Below are positions 46,301 through 53,858 of a stretch of DNA of 64,000 nucleotides, piece by piece; within the stretch, counting starts at the first letter, position 1, and each line of letters starts with the position of its first letter. The translations under genes were made by a program, and so were the position numbers. The stretch lies in contig CAXUJK010000003.1 in assembly GCA_964251385.1 (NCBI GenBank), forward strand, positions 372,001-436,000. Reading direction: 5' to 3'. The notes under the pieces were generated by a model, which made no database searches, was not told the DNA's origin, and saw only the letters and a list, made by a program, of their open reading frames with translations. This stretch comes from CADCVW01 sp964251385. GTDB taxonomy: Bacteria > Pseudomonadota > Alphaproteobacteria > Sphingomonadales > Sphingomonadaceae.

Positions 46301-46589
46301 TCGGGCCACGGCCGCCTACGAAGGCGCGATGGCGCGGCTGCGCCCCGTCGTCATGACCGCGCTCGTCGCCTCGCTCGGGTTCGTGCCGATGGCGCTGGCG
46401 ACGGGTTCGGGGGCGGAGGTGCAGAAGCCGCTCGCGACCGTCGTCATCGGCGGGCTGATATCGGCGACGTTGCTGACCTTGTTCGTCCTGCCGACGCTCT
46501 ACGCGCGGTTCGGGCGACGCGAGGTGCCGGCGTCACGTGAAGGCCATGCGGCATCCATCATCCCGCCCGGCGCGGCGACGGCCCACTAA
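43356..46589 (+). CDS. czcA: Heavy-metal RND efflux pump (CzcA family)
   Basis: Inner membrane proton-driven pump of 1077 residues. RND family repeats are present, with 12 predicted helices and two large periplasmic loops. The heavy-metal signature in helix 4 reads LGALDFGLIVDGAVIIVEN, with the Asp used by divalent (Zn/Co/Cd) rather than monovalent exporters. The N-terminus ERRWFVLLMTAIAAIVGGWA and the VPDITNNQVQ block are typical. It follows czcB by 15 bases. Confidence 0.95.
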   Translation: MIDRIVTFSVERRWFVLLMTAIAAIVGGWALARLPIDAVPDITNNQVQINVRAPALSPELVEKQVAFPIETALAGVPGLEYTRSLSRNGFAQVTAVFTESTDIYFARAQVAERLRTAEESLPSGAVPEMGPIATGLSEVYMWTVRLAHREEDTHKPGEPGIQPDGSYITPEGERLVSQADQATYLRTAQDWIVTPLLKNTAGLAGVDAIGGYVKQYQVVPDVQRLAALRLSLDDLATALEENNTGVGAGVVDRNGEGLAVRSDARVANADELARTVVATREGVPILLNQVATVQTGQAIRMGSASENGREVVVGTAVMRIGENSRTVASAVADRLVEINASLPTDVVVQPVLDRTALVNSTIATVATNLAEGALLVIVVLFLLLGNFRAALIAALVIPITMLLTSFGMLRGGVSANLMSLGALDFGLIVDGAVIIVENALRRIAERQHEKGQVLDLDERLSVIAGAAREMIRPSVYGQAIIILVYVPLLTLTGVEGKTFTPMALTVIIALVFAFVLSITFIPAMLAIWLSKRVEEKEGRIIGFLKSRYEPSLKRAMRRPTLTVGVAVGAFVLASVAYTTLGQEFLPQLDEGDATAQILRIPGTSVDQSQAMQFRVESALARLPEVRFVFSKTGTAELAADPMPPNISDTFIIMKPRDQWPDAKLPKAELVARIEAALSVLPGSAFEISQPIQLRFNELISGVRSDVAVKVFGDDFDTMNATANRIAGIMRNVEGATDVRVEQTEGLPMLDVRPNRDAMARLGVTARAMQDTLAAAVGGRDAGMIFEGDRRFAVTIRLDDAARANLETLGQVPVPTPDGAFVPLASVADIAVTQGPNQISRENGKRRVVVQVNVRGRDVAGVVGDAQAAIGSQVRLPAGTYLEWGGAFENLASARDRLALVVPVCFAVIILLLYGALGSVRDAAIVFTGVPLALVGGVLALFLTGMPFSISAAVGFIALSGIAVLNGLVMVTSIQDLMVRGVDRATAAYEGAMARLRPVVMTALVASLGFVPMALATGSGAEVQKPLATVVIGGLISATLLTLFVLPTLYARFGRREVPASREGHAASIIPPGAATAH

Positions 46590-46602
46590 GAGAGGATCAG
46601 CA

Positions 46603-47517
46603 ATGCACGATCATGCCGCGGGCGGGCACGCGCACGACCACACCGCAGGGGCGAACGCGAAGGCGCTGACGTGGGCGTTGGCGCTGACCGCCAGCTACCT
46701 TGTCGCGGAGGTCATTGGCGCGTTCGTATTCAACAGCCTCGCCCTATTGTCTGACGCCGCGCACATGATGACTGACGTCGCCGCGCTCGCCATCGCGCTG
46801 CTGGCGATCCGCATCGGCCAACGTCCGGCCGACGACAAGCGCACGTTCGGCTACAAGCGGTTCGAGATACTAGCGGCGGCGTTCAACGCGCTGCTGCTGT
46901 TCGCGGTCGCAATCTACATCCTCGTCGAAGCGGTACAGCGGTTCCGCGAACCCGAGGCGGTGCAGTCCACCGGCATGTTGATCGTCGCCACGATCGGCCT
47001 CGTCGTGAACCTCCTATCCATGCGGCTTCTGACGGCGGGCAAGGACGCCAGCATGAACGTCAAAGGTGCCTACCTTGAGGTGTGGGCGGACATGATCGGT
47101 TCGGTCGGCGTGGTCGTTGGCGCGCTGGCGATCCGGTTCACGGGCTGGACGTGGATCGATCCAATCGTCGCGATCGGCATCGGGCTATGGGTGTTGCCGC
47201 GAACGTGGATTCTGCTTCGCGACACGACCAACGTGCTGTTGGAGGGCGTGCCCGGCGGGATCAAGCTTCCCGAGCTGCGCGCCGCTATCGCGGCCGTGCC
47301 GGGCGTCGCCGATGTTCACGACCTTCATGTGTGGTCGATGACGTCGGCGGAGGTGAATTGCACCGCGCACGTCATCCTCGCTGACCAAATCGATCCGGAC
47401 ACCGTGCGGAAGGCCGTGGCCACGGCTCTCGATGCCCGATTCGGGATCGAGCATTGCACGATCCAGACCGAAGCGGCGGACGAGGTTTGCGAGGACGGGC
47501 AGCACCTTCACCCGTGA
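46603..47517 (+). CDS. czcD: Cation diffusion facilitator, CzcD-like
   Basis: Zn/Co/Cd exporter of 304 residues. A His-rich N-terminus (HDHAAGGHAHDHTAG) precedes six helices. Zinc site A is formed by SDAAHMMTD in helix 2 and EVWADMIGS in helix 5. A C-terminal cytosolic domain ends in CEDGQHLHP. It fits the czcCBA-czcD arrangement, 13 bases after czcA, with the Shine-Dalgarno AGAGGA. Confidence 0.93.
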   Translation: MHDHAAGGHAHDHTAGANAKALTWALALTASYLVAEVIGAFVFNSLALLSDAAHMMTDVAALAIALLAIRIGQRPADDKRTFGYKRFEILAAAFNALLLFAVAIYILVEAVQRFREPEAVQSTGMLIVATIGLVVNLLSMRLLTAGKDASMNVKGAYLEVWADMIGSVGVVVGALAIRFTGWTWIDPIVAIGIGLWVLPRTWILLRDTTNVLLEGVPGGIKLPELRAAIAAVPGVADVHDLHVWSMTSAEVNCTAHVILADQIDPDTVRKAVATALDARFGIEHCTIQTEAADEVCEDGQHLHP

Positions 47518-47527
47518 GGCGGCCGGA

Positions 47528-47776
47528 ATGACCTTCAACCGGCGGCGGCGATGGACGGAGGAGGCGGATGCCGAGCTTCGTCGGCGCGTCGGCGAGCGTC
47601 AGCCCTTGTTGCTCATAGCCAAGGGAATGGGGCGGACGCAGGATGGCATTCGTGGTCGGACTAACGAGCTCGGCATTAATCTGCGCTCTGCGCTGCGGCC
47701 GTGGCGGGATGCAACGAAGCGCGGGCCACGAACGAAACGTTTGATGGTCGTGAAGAGCACGAAGGATTGCGAGTAG
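47528..47776 (+). CDS. Small Myb/SANT-like DNA-binding protein
   Basis: A protein of 82 residues with RRWTEEADAELRRRVGERQP and IAKGMGRTQDGIRGRTNELG, the tryptophan-plus-acidic start and third-helix pattern of Myb/SANT or GcrA-like helix-turn-helix proteins, then a basic tail. It starts 10 bases after czcD on the same strand and may be co-transcribed. A role in controlling the metal genes or the island is possible but inferred from position. Confidence 0.6.
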   Translation: MTFNRRRRWTEEADAELRRRVGERQPLLLIAKGMGRTQDGIRGRTNELGINLRSALRPWRDATKRGPRTKRLMVVKSTKDCE

Positions 47777-48158
47777 CCGAGCCCCGGCCGTCAAACGTTA
47801 AGCTGGATCGAGGATTCTGATTTTCAGCCTCATTCCCGCCGTCGCGGCGAAGTTTACAAATGCGTCGAGCTATAACTTTCGCAGCCTCCCACGGCCGCGA
47901 AAGGTCGCATTTCGATGCTGCTTCGACTGGATTCGGACGCAGAACTGCAGACCCATAATCAGTCTTTCAGCCCGGTCTCCCCGCGCTCCAGCTTCGGTCG
48001 TCCGTTCATCTAAATGTGCGGCTATTTACGGCCTGTCGTTGGCGCCATCGCAAGCACAGTATGGGGGAGAATGAACCGATCGCTGTCACCCAATTTTGAT
48101 TTCAAAAAGATGCATGTGCGTCGGGTTTGCCGGGATATCAACGGACCAAGGCAGAGCA
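47777..48158. other. Intergenic region between metal and defence parts
   Basis: A 382-base non-coding stretch between convergent genes. It contains no recognised gene, repeat or att-like copy of the tRNA-Ser end. It may be a seam between separately acquired blocks. Confidence 0.4.
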
Positions 48159-49307
48159 TCAACCGGCGGAGCCGGTGCCCGGTCTTGCCGAAACGACGAA
48201 CGGCTCGATGCGCTCGCCCACCGCTTTTGGCGACCGCAGGAATAGCGTGACGCCGTCGCCAAAGCCGAGATGACCGGTGATGATACCTGTCTGGACCGAG
48301 CTCCACGTATCGTAAATCGCCTGCTGGTACGACGACGGCACATTGAGCGTCGACACCACCAGGTTTAGAAAAGGCGATCGATGGTCCAGTCCGAGATAGC
48401 GTATGTGCCAGTAGACGTCGGCGGTATAGACGGCGTGGTCCATAACCGCGCGGGCGCGCGCGGTGCCGCCCTGCCAGCCGGATGCCGCGATGAAGTCGGG
48501 CAACGCGAACATCTGCTCGATCCGGTTCATCGCGACGCGCATCCTGAGCGCTGGATGGGGATGAGTGCCGCTCGGCTCGTCCGCGACCGTCGGCGTCGAG
48601 GTAAGGGCGAAACGGTGAAACATGCACATCAGCCCGGCGGCAAGACACCAGAGGCGCGCCTCTGTCATGCCGACGGTCTCACCTATAATGAGGATAGTAA
48701 TCGCTTCGAAATCGGCCGCGAACTCGAAAGCGTGCCGCAAACTTGCCCCGCGTCCAGCAGGGCCGCTCGTCCCGTCACGGCTGTCGTCTAGACCGCCGAC
48801 AGGCCTCAGTAGCTCGGACACACCCTGGACTTTGGCGACCTCGCCATGGCGTTGAAACAGGTGGGCCTGCTCGTGCAGGAATAGCCAGAAAGTCATTAAC
48901 CGGATGATGGTGACTTTGGCGTCTTCCGGTCCGAGGCCAGCGGGAAGCACGTCGCTTCGCGCATTGCCATAGCTGAGCAAATCGAAGATCGGGTCGAACG
49001 CCTTACCTATCAACGTGCGCTTGCAGATAAGCGGCAGGAGGAAGGCGTCGCGGTAAATCTCGATGGCGGTTCCGTAACTCAGACGAATTTCGTGGCCGCC
49101 ATCGGTACCGATATAGGCTCCCGCTTTGAACTCCTCCGACATCGTCCAGGTAAGGCGCAATGTCGTCTTTCGCTGTTGGTAGAACCTATCGGAAAAAGCA
49201 ACTTTGACCGCGTTCGTCGCTATGCGCGCGACCTCGGCAATGATGGGCTTGACCAAGAACTGGTTCTCGGCGTCTCGATCAAAGCGGAGCGGCATGATGG
49301 CATCCAT
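48159..49307 (-). CDS. Putative HExxH metallopeptidase, defence-island candidate
   Basis: A protein of 382 residues with no family I can name. The motif FLHEQAHLFQRHGE near residue 145 is a good HExxH zinc site. About 50 residues later HAFEFAADFEAI supplies the Glu and Asp expected of a gluzincin-like third ligand. Short hydrophobic stretches follow (ITILIIGETVGM and LWCLAAGLMCMF) but no clear signal peptide. It could act like the phage-exclusion protease Lit, but that is only a comparison of motif type. It is transcribed away from the QueC operon. Confidence 0.65.
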   Translation of the reverse strand: MDAIMPLRFDRDAENQFLVKPIIAEVARIATNAVKVAFSDRFYQQRKTTLRLTWTMSEEFKAGAYIGTDGGHEIRLSYGTAIEIYRDAFLLPLICKRTLIGKAFDPIFDLLSYGNARSDVLPAGLGPEDAKVTIIRLMTFWLFLHEQAHLFQRHGEVAKVQGVSELLRPVGGLDDSRDGTSGPAGRGASLRHAFEFAADFEAITILIIGETVGMTEARLWCLAAGLMCMFHRFALTSTPTVADEPSGTHPHPALRMRVAMNRIEQMFALPDFIAASGWQGGTARARAVMDHAVYTADVYWHIRYLGLDHRSPFLNLVVSTLNVPSSYQQAIYDTWSSVQTGIITGHLGFGDGVTLFLRSPKAVGERIEPFVVSARPGTGSAG

Positions 49308-49723
49308 TTAGGCGGTGTGGACCAACTGGCAGACGTTAAGGACGATCGCGCGGCTCGTCGGAGCCGGACGTTCATACAGCTGCAGCTGTTCGGCTCAAGA
49401 TTGTGCGTGAGCAATATCTATGCGAAGCCTGCACCTACGATCCCGGTGAAAGTGTACCGTGCGACGCGCAGTTGCTCGCGCAGGTACGCTCGAACGTTTC
49501 TTCGCGTGCGAGCCGATCGATTCAAAGGCTATGTTCAAGACTGCGGCTTGGTGCACGCTTTCAGGATTTTCTGCCAAGTTAGATCCGTGCGTATTTGCCC
49601 GTGTTTATACTCCACAGATAGCCGTCCTGGATGTCGCCGGACCGGTTGGTGCGAGCGCTACGCTCTGATACGGCTGCGTACGGCGGCATCCTTTTGGCGG
49701 CGAAGAAGAAGGTCCAAAAATCA
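49308..49723. other. Divergent intergenic region upstream of the QueC operon
   Basis: A 416-base stretch between the HExxH gene and the QueC-like gene, which should hold both promoters. It contains a 14-base perfect palindrome at 49376-49389, listed separately. Frames continue open into it from the right without similarity. No RNA gene or riboswitch was recognised; I see no convincing preQ1/preQ0 riboswitch fold. Confidence 0.4.
49376..49389. promoter_or_regulatory. 14-bp perfect palindrome in the divergent promoter region
   Basis: ACAGCTGCAGCTGT is its own reverse complement. It lies 69 bases upstream of the HExxH gene start and about 335 bases before the QueC-like gene. It may be an operator for either gene; a chance palindrome in GC-rich DNA is also possible. 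Confidence 0.35.
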
Positions 49724-50350
49724 GTGCGGGTGCTAGTTCTCCACAGCGGCGGCATGGACTCGACCACCTGCCTTTACCGCGCTCACCGCGACGGGGCAGA
49801 GGTGTTCAGCCTCGGCATTGACTATGGGCAGCGACTTGCTGTCGAATTGCTTTTTGCGCAGCGGCATTGCGAGGCACTAGGGGTAACGCGCGAACTCGTG
49901 AACGTCGAATGGCGTAAGCCCGTTCGCGATATCCCCTTAAACCGATCCGTGGAGGAGATGAGCGCGAGCGTATCGCCGGCGTTCCTGCCAGGCCGCAACG
50001 CACTTTTCCTATCGATAGCATGCGCCCACGCCAGCGGCATCGGCGCGGACGAGGTTCATATCGGATTGAACGCCGTCGATTTCTCAGGATACCCGGACTG
50101 TACGCCGGAGTTCCTTGAGTCCTTCATTGGAATGATGGCCATCGCAAACCCCGGCGCGCCCCGCATCGTCGCGCCGCTCCTGGCTTCGTCTAAGGTCGAG
50201 ATCGCCAGGATGGCGCACGATCTTGGTATCGGCAAAGACGACACTTGGAGTTGTTACAGGCCCCGGCTGCTCGCGGGGGCGGTGTCGCCATGCGGCGAGT
50301 GCGATGCCTGCCGCCTCCACGAGCACGCCTGGCGATCGATCGACGGATAG
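49724..50350 (+). CDS. QueC-like 7-cyano-7-deazaguanine synthase
   Basis: An ATP-dependent amidotransferase/nitrile-forming enzyme of the PP-loop fold. QueC converts 7-carboxy-7-deazaguanine to preQ0. All hallmarks are intact: PP-loop SGGMDS at residues 8-13, IDYGQR, PGRNALFLSIA, LNAVDFSGYPDCTPEF, and the zinc cysteines in TWSCY and CGECDAC near the C-terminus. GTG at 49724 was chosen (SGG begins at residue 8, with upstream GAAGG). TTG at 49694 and the far start at 49631 are possible. No other queuosine genes lie nearby. It directly abuts the next gene, so it is more likely part of an accessory system than of tRNA queuosine synthesis. Confidence 0.9.
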   Translation: MRVLVLHSGGMDSTTCLYRAHRDGAEVFSLGIDYGQRLAVELLFAQRHCEALGVTRELVNVEWRKPVRDIPLNRSVEEMSASVSPAFLPGRNALFLSIACAHASGIGADEVHIGLNAVDFSGYPDCTPEFLESFIGMMAIANPGAPRIVAPLLASSKVEIARMAHDLGIGKDDTWSCYRPRLLAGAVSPCGECDACRLHEHAWRSIDG

Positions 50351-51550
50351 ATGGCGAGGGTGGGCTTCGTCGCATGCTGCAAGACCAAGGGCGACCGGCC
50401 GATGCCCGCCGCGGCCCTGTACCGGTCGGCCCTCTTCCGAAAATCGCTTCTCGCCGCCCTCGACGTTTGCGACAAAGTCCACATCCTTTCCGCCAAGCAT
50501 GGCGTCATCGCGTGCGACGAGATCATCGGACCCTATGACGTCACGCTGAAGACCATGCGGCGCGACGAGCGCGAGGATTGGGGCGCGAGCGTCCGGCCCC
50601 GGCTCAACGAAATGCTGCGGGCCCGCGACACCGCCATCATGTACTGCGGCGAAGAATATTCCGCACCGTTGCGCGCGTACTTAGAAAATATGAGGGTCAC
50701 GGTCGAGACGCCGCTGGGATCGCTTCCACTCGGCGGGCGGCTGCAGGAGCTGAATCGCGTCAACGAGGAAGCGGCGCTTCGCCGGACGGGTCTCGAAGCT
50801 ACGCGCCTGCTGCGCGCATTATGGGCGGCTCAGGGCGGCGGTCGCCGCATCGACGAGACGAACGGCCGCCTTCCATGGCCCTCGCGCGGGGTCTACTTCA
50901 TCCTCGATGCCGATCGGGGCGTGGGAGGGGGAAGGATGCCGAGGGTGGTCCGCGTCGGCACCCACGCGGTGAGCCGGGGATCGCGGACGTCGCTCTGGGA
51001 TCGGCTCGGCACCCATCGCGGGACCGCGGCCGGCGGCGGCAGCCATCGATCGTCGATCTTCCGCCTCCATGTCGGGCGCGCCTGGTCGCGCCATGCGCCG
51101 TCGCCCGAATGGCCGGCCACCTGGGCGCAGGGGCAAACCGCGCCGCGCGATGTCCGGGACGCCGAGCAGGAGTCGGAGCGCGAGGTCAGCAGGATCATCG
51201 GCGCCATGCGGGTGATCTGGCTCGACGTCCCCGACGAGGCCGGACCGGCGAGCGAGCGCGCCTATCTCGAGCGGAACGCGATCGGCCTGCTCTCGCGCAT
51301 CGGCCTGCTCGACGCCCTAGGCTCGCCGGCCTGGCTCGGCCGCGGCAGCGCCGATTGGCGGATCGCGACGTCGGGCCTATGGAACCTCAACCATGTCTTT
51401 CTGAAGCCCGATGCGACGTTCGTCGGGCGATTGACGGATGCCGTCGCGAGGACGATCGGCCACGAAGCCGTCGCCCCGTCCAGCGGAGGCGAAGAGTCAC
51501 GGGATCGTCAGATGGAATTTCCGGGCGGAGGAGGTGCCGCGTGGCGGTGA
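50351..51550 (+). CDS. DUF6884-like domain fused to a GIY-YIG-like domain
   Basis: A protein of 399 residues, starting at the ATG immediately after the QueC stop. Residues 1 to about 125 match the DUF6884 pattern (VACCKTKGDRP, LYRSALFRKSL, HILSAKHGVI, PYDVTLKTM). I believe, without being able to check, that this family resembles base-exchange enzymes of deazapurine modification. Residues about 178-290 look like a GIY-YIG nuclease or binding fold: GVYFILD and RVVRVGTHA, with Arg-rich helices and a glutamate in YLERNAIGLL. The function is unknown. The stop overlaps the next gene by 10 bases. Confidence 0.7.
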   Translation: MARVGFVACCKTKGDRPMPAAALYRSALFRKSLLAALDVCDKVHILSAKHGVIACDEIIGPYDVTLKTMRRDEREDWGASVRPRLNEMLRARDTAIMYCGEEYSAPLRAYLENMRVTVETPLGSLPLGGRLQELNRVNEEAALRRTGLEATRLLRALWAAQGGGRRIDETNGRLPWPSRGVYFILDADRGVGGGRMPRVVRVGTHAVSRGSRTSLWDRLGTHRGTAAGGGSHRSSIFRLHVGRAWSRHAPSPEWPATWAQGQTAPRDVRDAEQESEREVSRIIGAMRVIWLDVPDEAGPASERAYLERNAIGLLSRIGLLDALGSPAWLGRGSADWRIATSGLWNLNHVFLKPDATFVGRLTDAVARTIGHEAVAPSSGGEESRDRQMEFPGGGGAAWR

Positions 51551-53190
51551 CGATCGAAGAGCGCCTGATCAAGGAGATCCCACGGGCGATCGTCCACCTC
51601 CGCGCGCAGAACAGGGCGAACCGCTTCGGGCTGATCTTCGGAGCGGGCATCAGCAGCGGTCTGGGCTACCCGCAGTGGCACGGGTTGGTGGAGAAGATCG
51701 CCAACCGGCCGGAAGTCGGCGCCGCGGAGATCCGGCAGCGCCTGGAGGCGCAAGGCTCATTCGGAAGCCCGGTGACGCGATCGCTCGCATCGGTCACGCA
51801 GATGCTCTTCAGCCAGTATCGCGAGCGGCGCATGACGGAGCAGGGCCTATCATCTTCGCTTACCTATGTTCAGGAACTCGCCATCAAGACCGATTGGCTG
51901 AGGATCATTCATGGCGAACTCTATGCGGGCCTCGATCGACCGACACGAGAGCAAAGGCTGAAGGACCATCCGTACCTGAACGCGTTCATGCCGATCATCA
52001 AAAGGTCGCAGCTGACCGTCACCTACAATTTCGACGACAGCCTGGAACTGATGCTCGCCTTGGGCCGCACGCCCGACGAGATGCTTCGAACGCGCGGGTA
52101 CGAAGTGGTCGACAGCCCGAGCCTTCAGTGCCGGCATGAAAGCGGCGCCATCTATCATCCCAACGGCTATCTGCCCGCGGCGTTCGACGACGGCGCCAGC
52201 GCGGACGTCGTGTTTTCCGACGACTCCTTTCAGGACCAGTTGCTGACGGCGGCGAACGGAGGATTTCCGCATCTCGTCAACCATCTGACGCGCAACACGT
52301 GCCTGCTGGTCGGTCTGTCGCTCGAGGACAGCACCCTGCAGAGCATGCTTCGCCAAAATGCGGTTCGAACCCCCGGGCACGTCCACTACGCCGTTCAGTA
52401 CCTTTCAGACGACGCGACGCGCGACCGGGAGGCGGAACGCGCGATTTTCACGGCGAACTTCGAATCGTTCGGGATCTACACCCTTTTCTTGGACAACAGG
52501 CAGATCAAGACGCTGGCCGATTTGATCAAGATGGATGAAAACGCGTTCGCGTCCCTCTATGCCAAACACAAGCCGAAATACGTCTACTACCTGATCGGGT
52601 CGGTAGGATCGGGGAAAAGCACCGCCGCCGCGAACCTCCGCAACCTGATCACCTACGATGAATGGATCGACGAGCGTCTGCCGGATCTCGCCAAGCCCGA
52701 GGCCGAGGTAAGCGCGGAAAAGGTCGATGGCCTGAACGAGTGGGTCGCCGAGCAATTCCGCAAGAAGAACTTCGCGCTACACGGTTGCAACGAAGGGATC
52801 CACGTCGTCGACCGTGCCCCTCTGGACCCGCTCACCTTCGGTCCTGAAGAGGATCGTTCGCAAAAAGCGAAGGCGCTTGTCGACAAGATCACTGACGACG
52901 GAACCCGTCCGATCGTCGGCGGCCACATCATCGAGCTGAAGGCGACGGTGGAGGAACTGCACATCCGCAATCGTCGTAAGCATAAGGAAGGCGCGCATCA
53001 TGAACTCGAGCGGCTGCTTCGCGCGATCGACACGATTTACGGTCCGGTAAACCGCTCGGTGGTCTGCACGAGCGGCCGTTCCGCCTCCGCGGTGGCCAAG
53101 GAGGTCGCCCGCATCATTTTTCTTGGGGAGTACCAGCCCGTAGACATCCAAGCCGAACTGATCAGGCATGCCGCGCCGGCCGATGCGTAG
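51541..53190 (+). CDS. SIR2-like domain fused to a P-loop nucleotide-kinase-like domain
   Basis: A protein of 549 residues. The N-terminal half has SIR2_2-type NAD-binding motifs: GAGISSGLGYPQW near residue 34, TYNFDDSLE near 161 (catalytic Asn region), YHPNG near 205 (catalytic His region), and VGLSLEDSTLQSML. Such domains in defence proteins destroy NAD+. From about residue 350 a P-loop GSVGSGKST appears. A DRAPLDPLTF motif near 422, of deoxynucleoside/nucleotide kinase type, follows instead of AAA or STAND motifs. GTG at 51541 has a strong GGAGGAGG six bases upstream; GTG at 51547 is less likely. It overlaps both neighbours. Confidence 0.85.
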   Translation: MAVTIEERLIKEIPRAIVHLRAQNRANRFGLIFGAGISSGLGYPQWHGLVEKIANRPEVGAAEIRQRLEAQGSFGSPVTRSLASVTQMLFSQYRERRMTEQGLSSSLTYVQELAIKTDWLRIIHGELYAGLDRPTREQRLKDHPYLNAFMPIIKRSQLTVTYNFDDSLELMLALGRTPDEMLRTRGYEVVDSPSLQCRHESGAIYHPNGYLPAAFDDGASADVVFSDDSFQDQLLTAANGGFPHLVNHLTRNTCLLVGLSLEDSTLQSMLRQNAVRTPGHVHYAVQYLSDDATRDREAERAIFTANFESFGIYTLFLDNRQIKTLADLIKMDENAFASLYAKHKPKYVYYLIGSVGSGKSTAAANLRNLITYDEWIDERLPDLAKPEAEVSAEKVDGLNEWVAEQFRKKNFALHGCNEGIHVVDRAPLDPLTFGPEEDRSQKAKALVDKITDDGTRPIVGGHIIELKATVEELHIRNRRKHKEGAHHELERLLRAIDTIYGPVNRSVVCTSGRSASAVAKEVARIIFLGEYQPVDIQAELIRHAAPADA

Positions 53191-53656
53191 GCGGTCCGCC
53201 TACCTGGCCGCGCCGCTGTTCAATCGGCGCGAGCGCGGCTTCAACGAGGAGCTTGCGGCCGGGCTAGAGCGCTATTGCGACGTGTTCCTGCCGCAACGCG
53301 ACGGTCTGCTCCTGGCCGAGCTCCTGCGCGACGGGGTGCCGCTCGAGGCCGCCGAGACGCGGATATTCGAGCGGGACCGCTCGGCCCTTCTCGGATGCGA
53401 CCTGCTCGTCGCGGTGCTCGACGGCGCGCACATAGACGAAGGCGTAGCTTTCGAAATCGGCTTCGCTCATGCCCGCGGCGCGGACTGCATCGGCCTTCAG
53501 TCTGACGTTCGCCGTGCCCTGCCGAGCGGCAACAACCCGATGATCGGACGATCGCTGAGCGCCGTCTTCGACGACATGGACGATCTGCTCGATCACGTGG
53601 CCGATGAAATCTGCCGCGACGTGCCCCATGCAGATGTAGACGCGCATCGGCCCTAA
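53168..53656 (+). CDS. Nucleoside 2-deoxyribosyltransferase
   Basis: A protein of 162 residues that exchanges the base on deoxyribonucleosides or cleaves their glycosidic bond. Family motifs are YLAAPLFNRRERGFNE at the N-terminus, VFLPQRDG, the substrate loop DRSALLGCDLLVAVLDG, and the catalytic Glu region DEGVAFEIGFAHARG. ATG at 53168 overlaps the SIR2 gene by 23 bases; ATG at 53183 (8-base overlap) is equally plausible. It is the last gene of the QueC operon. Confidence 0.88.
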   Translation: MPRRPMRRRSAYLAAPLFNRRERGFNEELAAGLERYCDVFLPQRDGLLLAELLRDGVPLEAAETRIFERDRSALLGCDLLVAVLDGAHIDEGVAFEIGFAHARGADCIGLQSDVRRALPSGNNPMIGRSLSAVFDDMDDLLDHVADEICRDVPHADVDAHRP

Positions 53657-53858
53657 TTGCGGTCGTAACCGAACAGTGCGGCATCTCGCCTGCACTTCGC
53701 AACCGTATCATCACGGCTATGAAGATGAATCTTATAATAGCGAAGATACGTTCGATGATCGCTCAACACGGGTTGCACATCCAGCTCTATACCAACCATA
53801 GCGACGGAGATCGCTACGGCTGAGAAAGGCGGTCACCTGACGATACTGTTCGCTCGCC

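Noticed and set aside
49724..50350. QueC-like gene as ordinary queuosine biosynthesis
   Set aside because: No other queuosine gene is near and it is fused into an operon with SIR2, DUF6884 and deoxyribosyltransferase genes inside an island; housekeeping function alone does not explain this, though its chemistry is probably the same.
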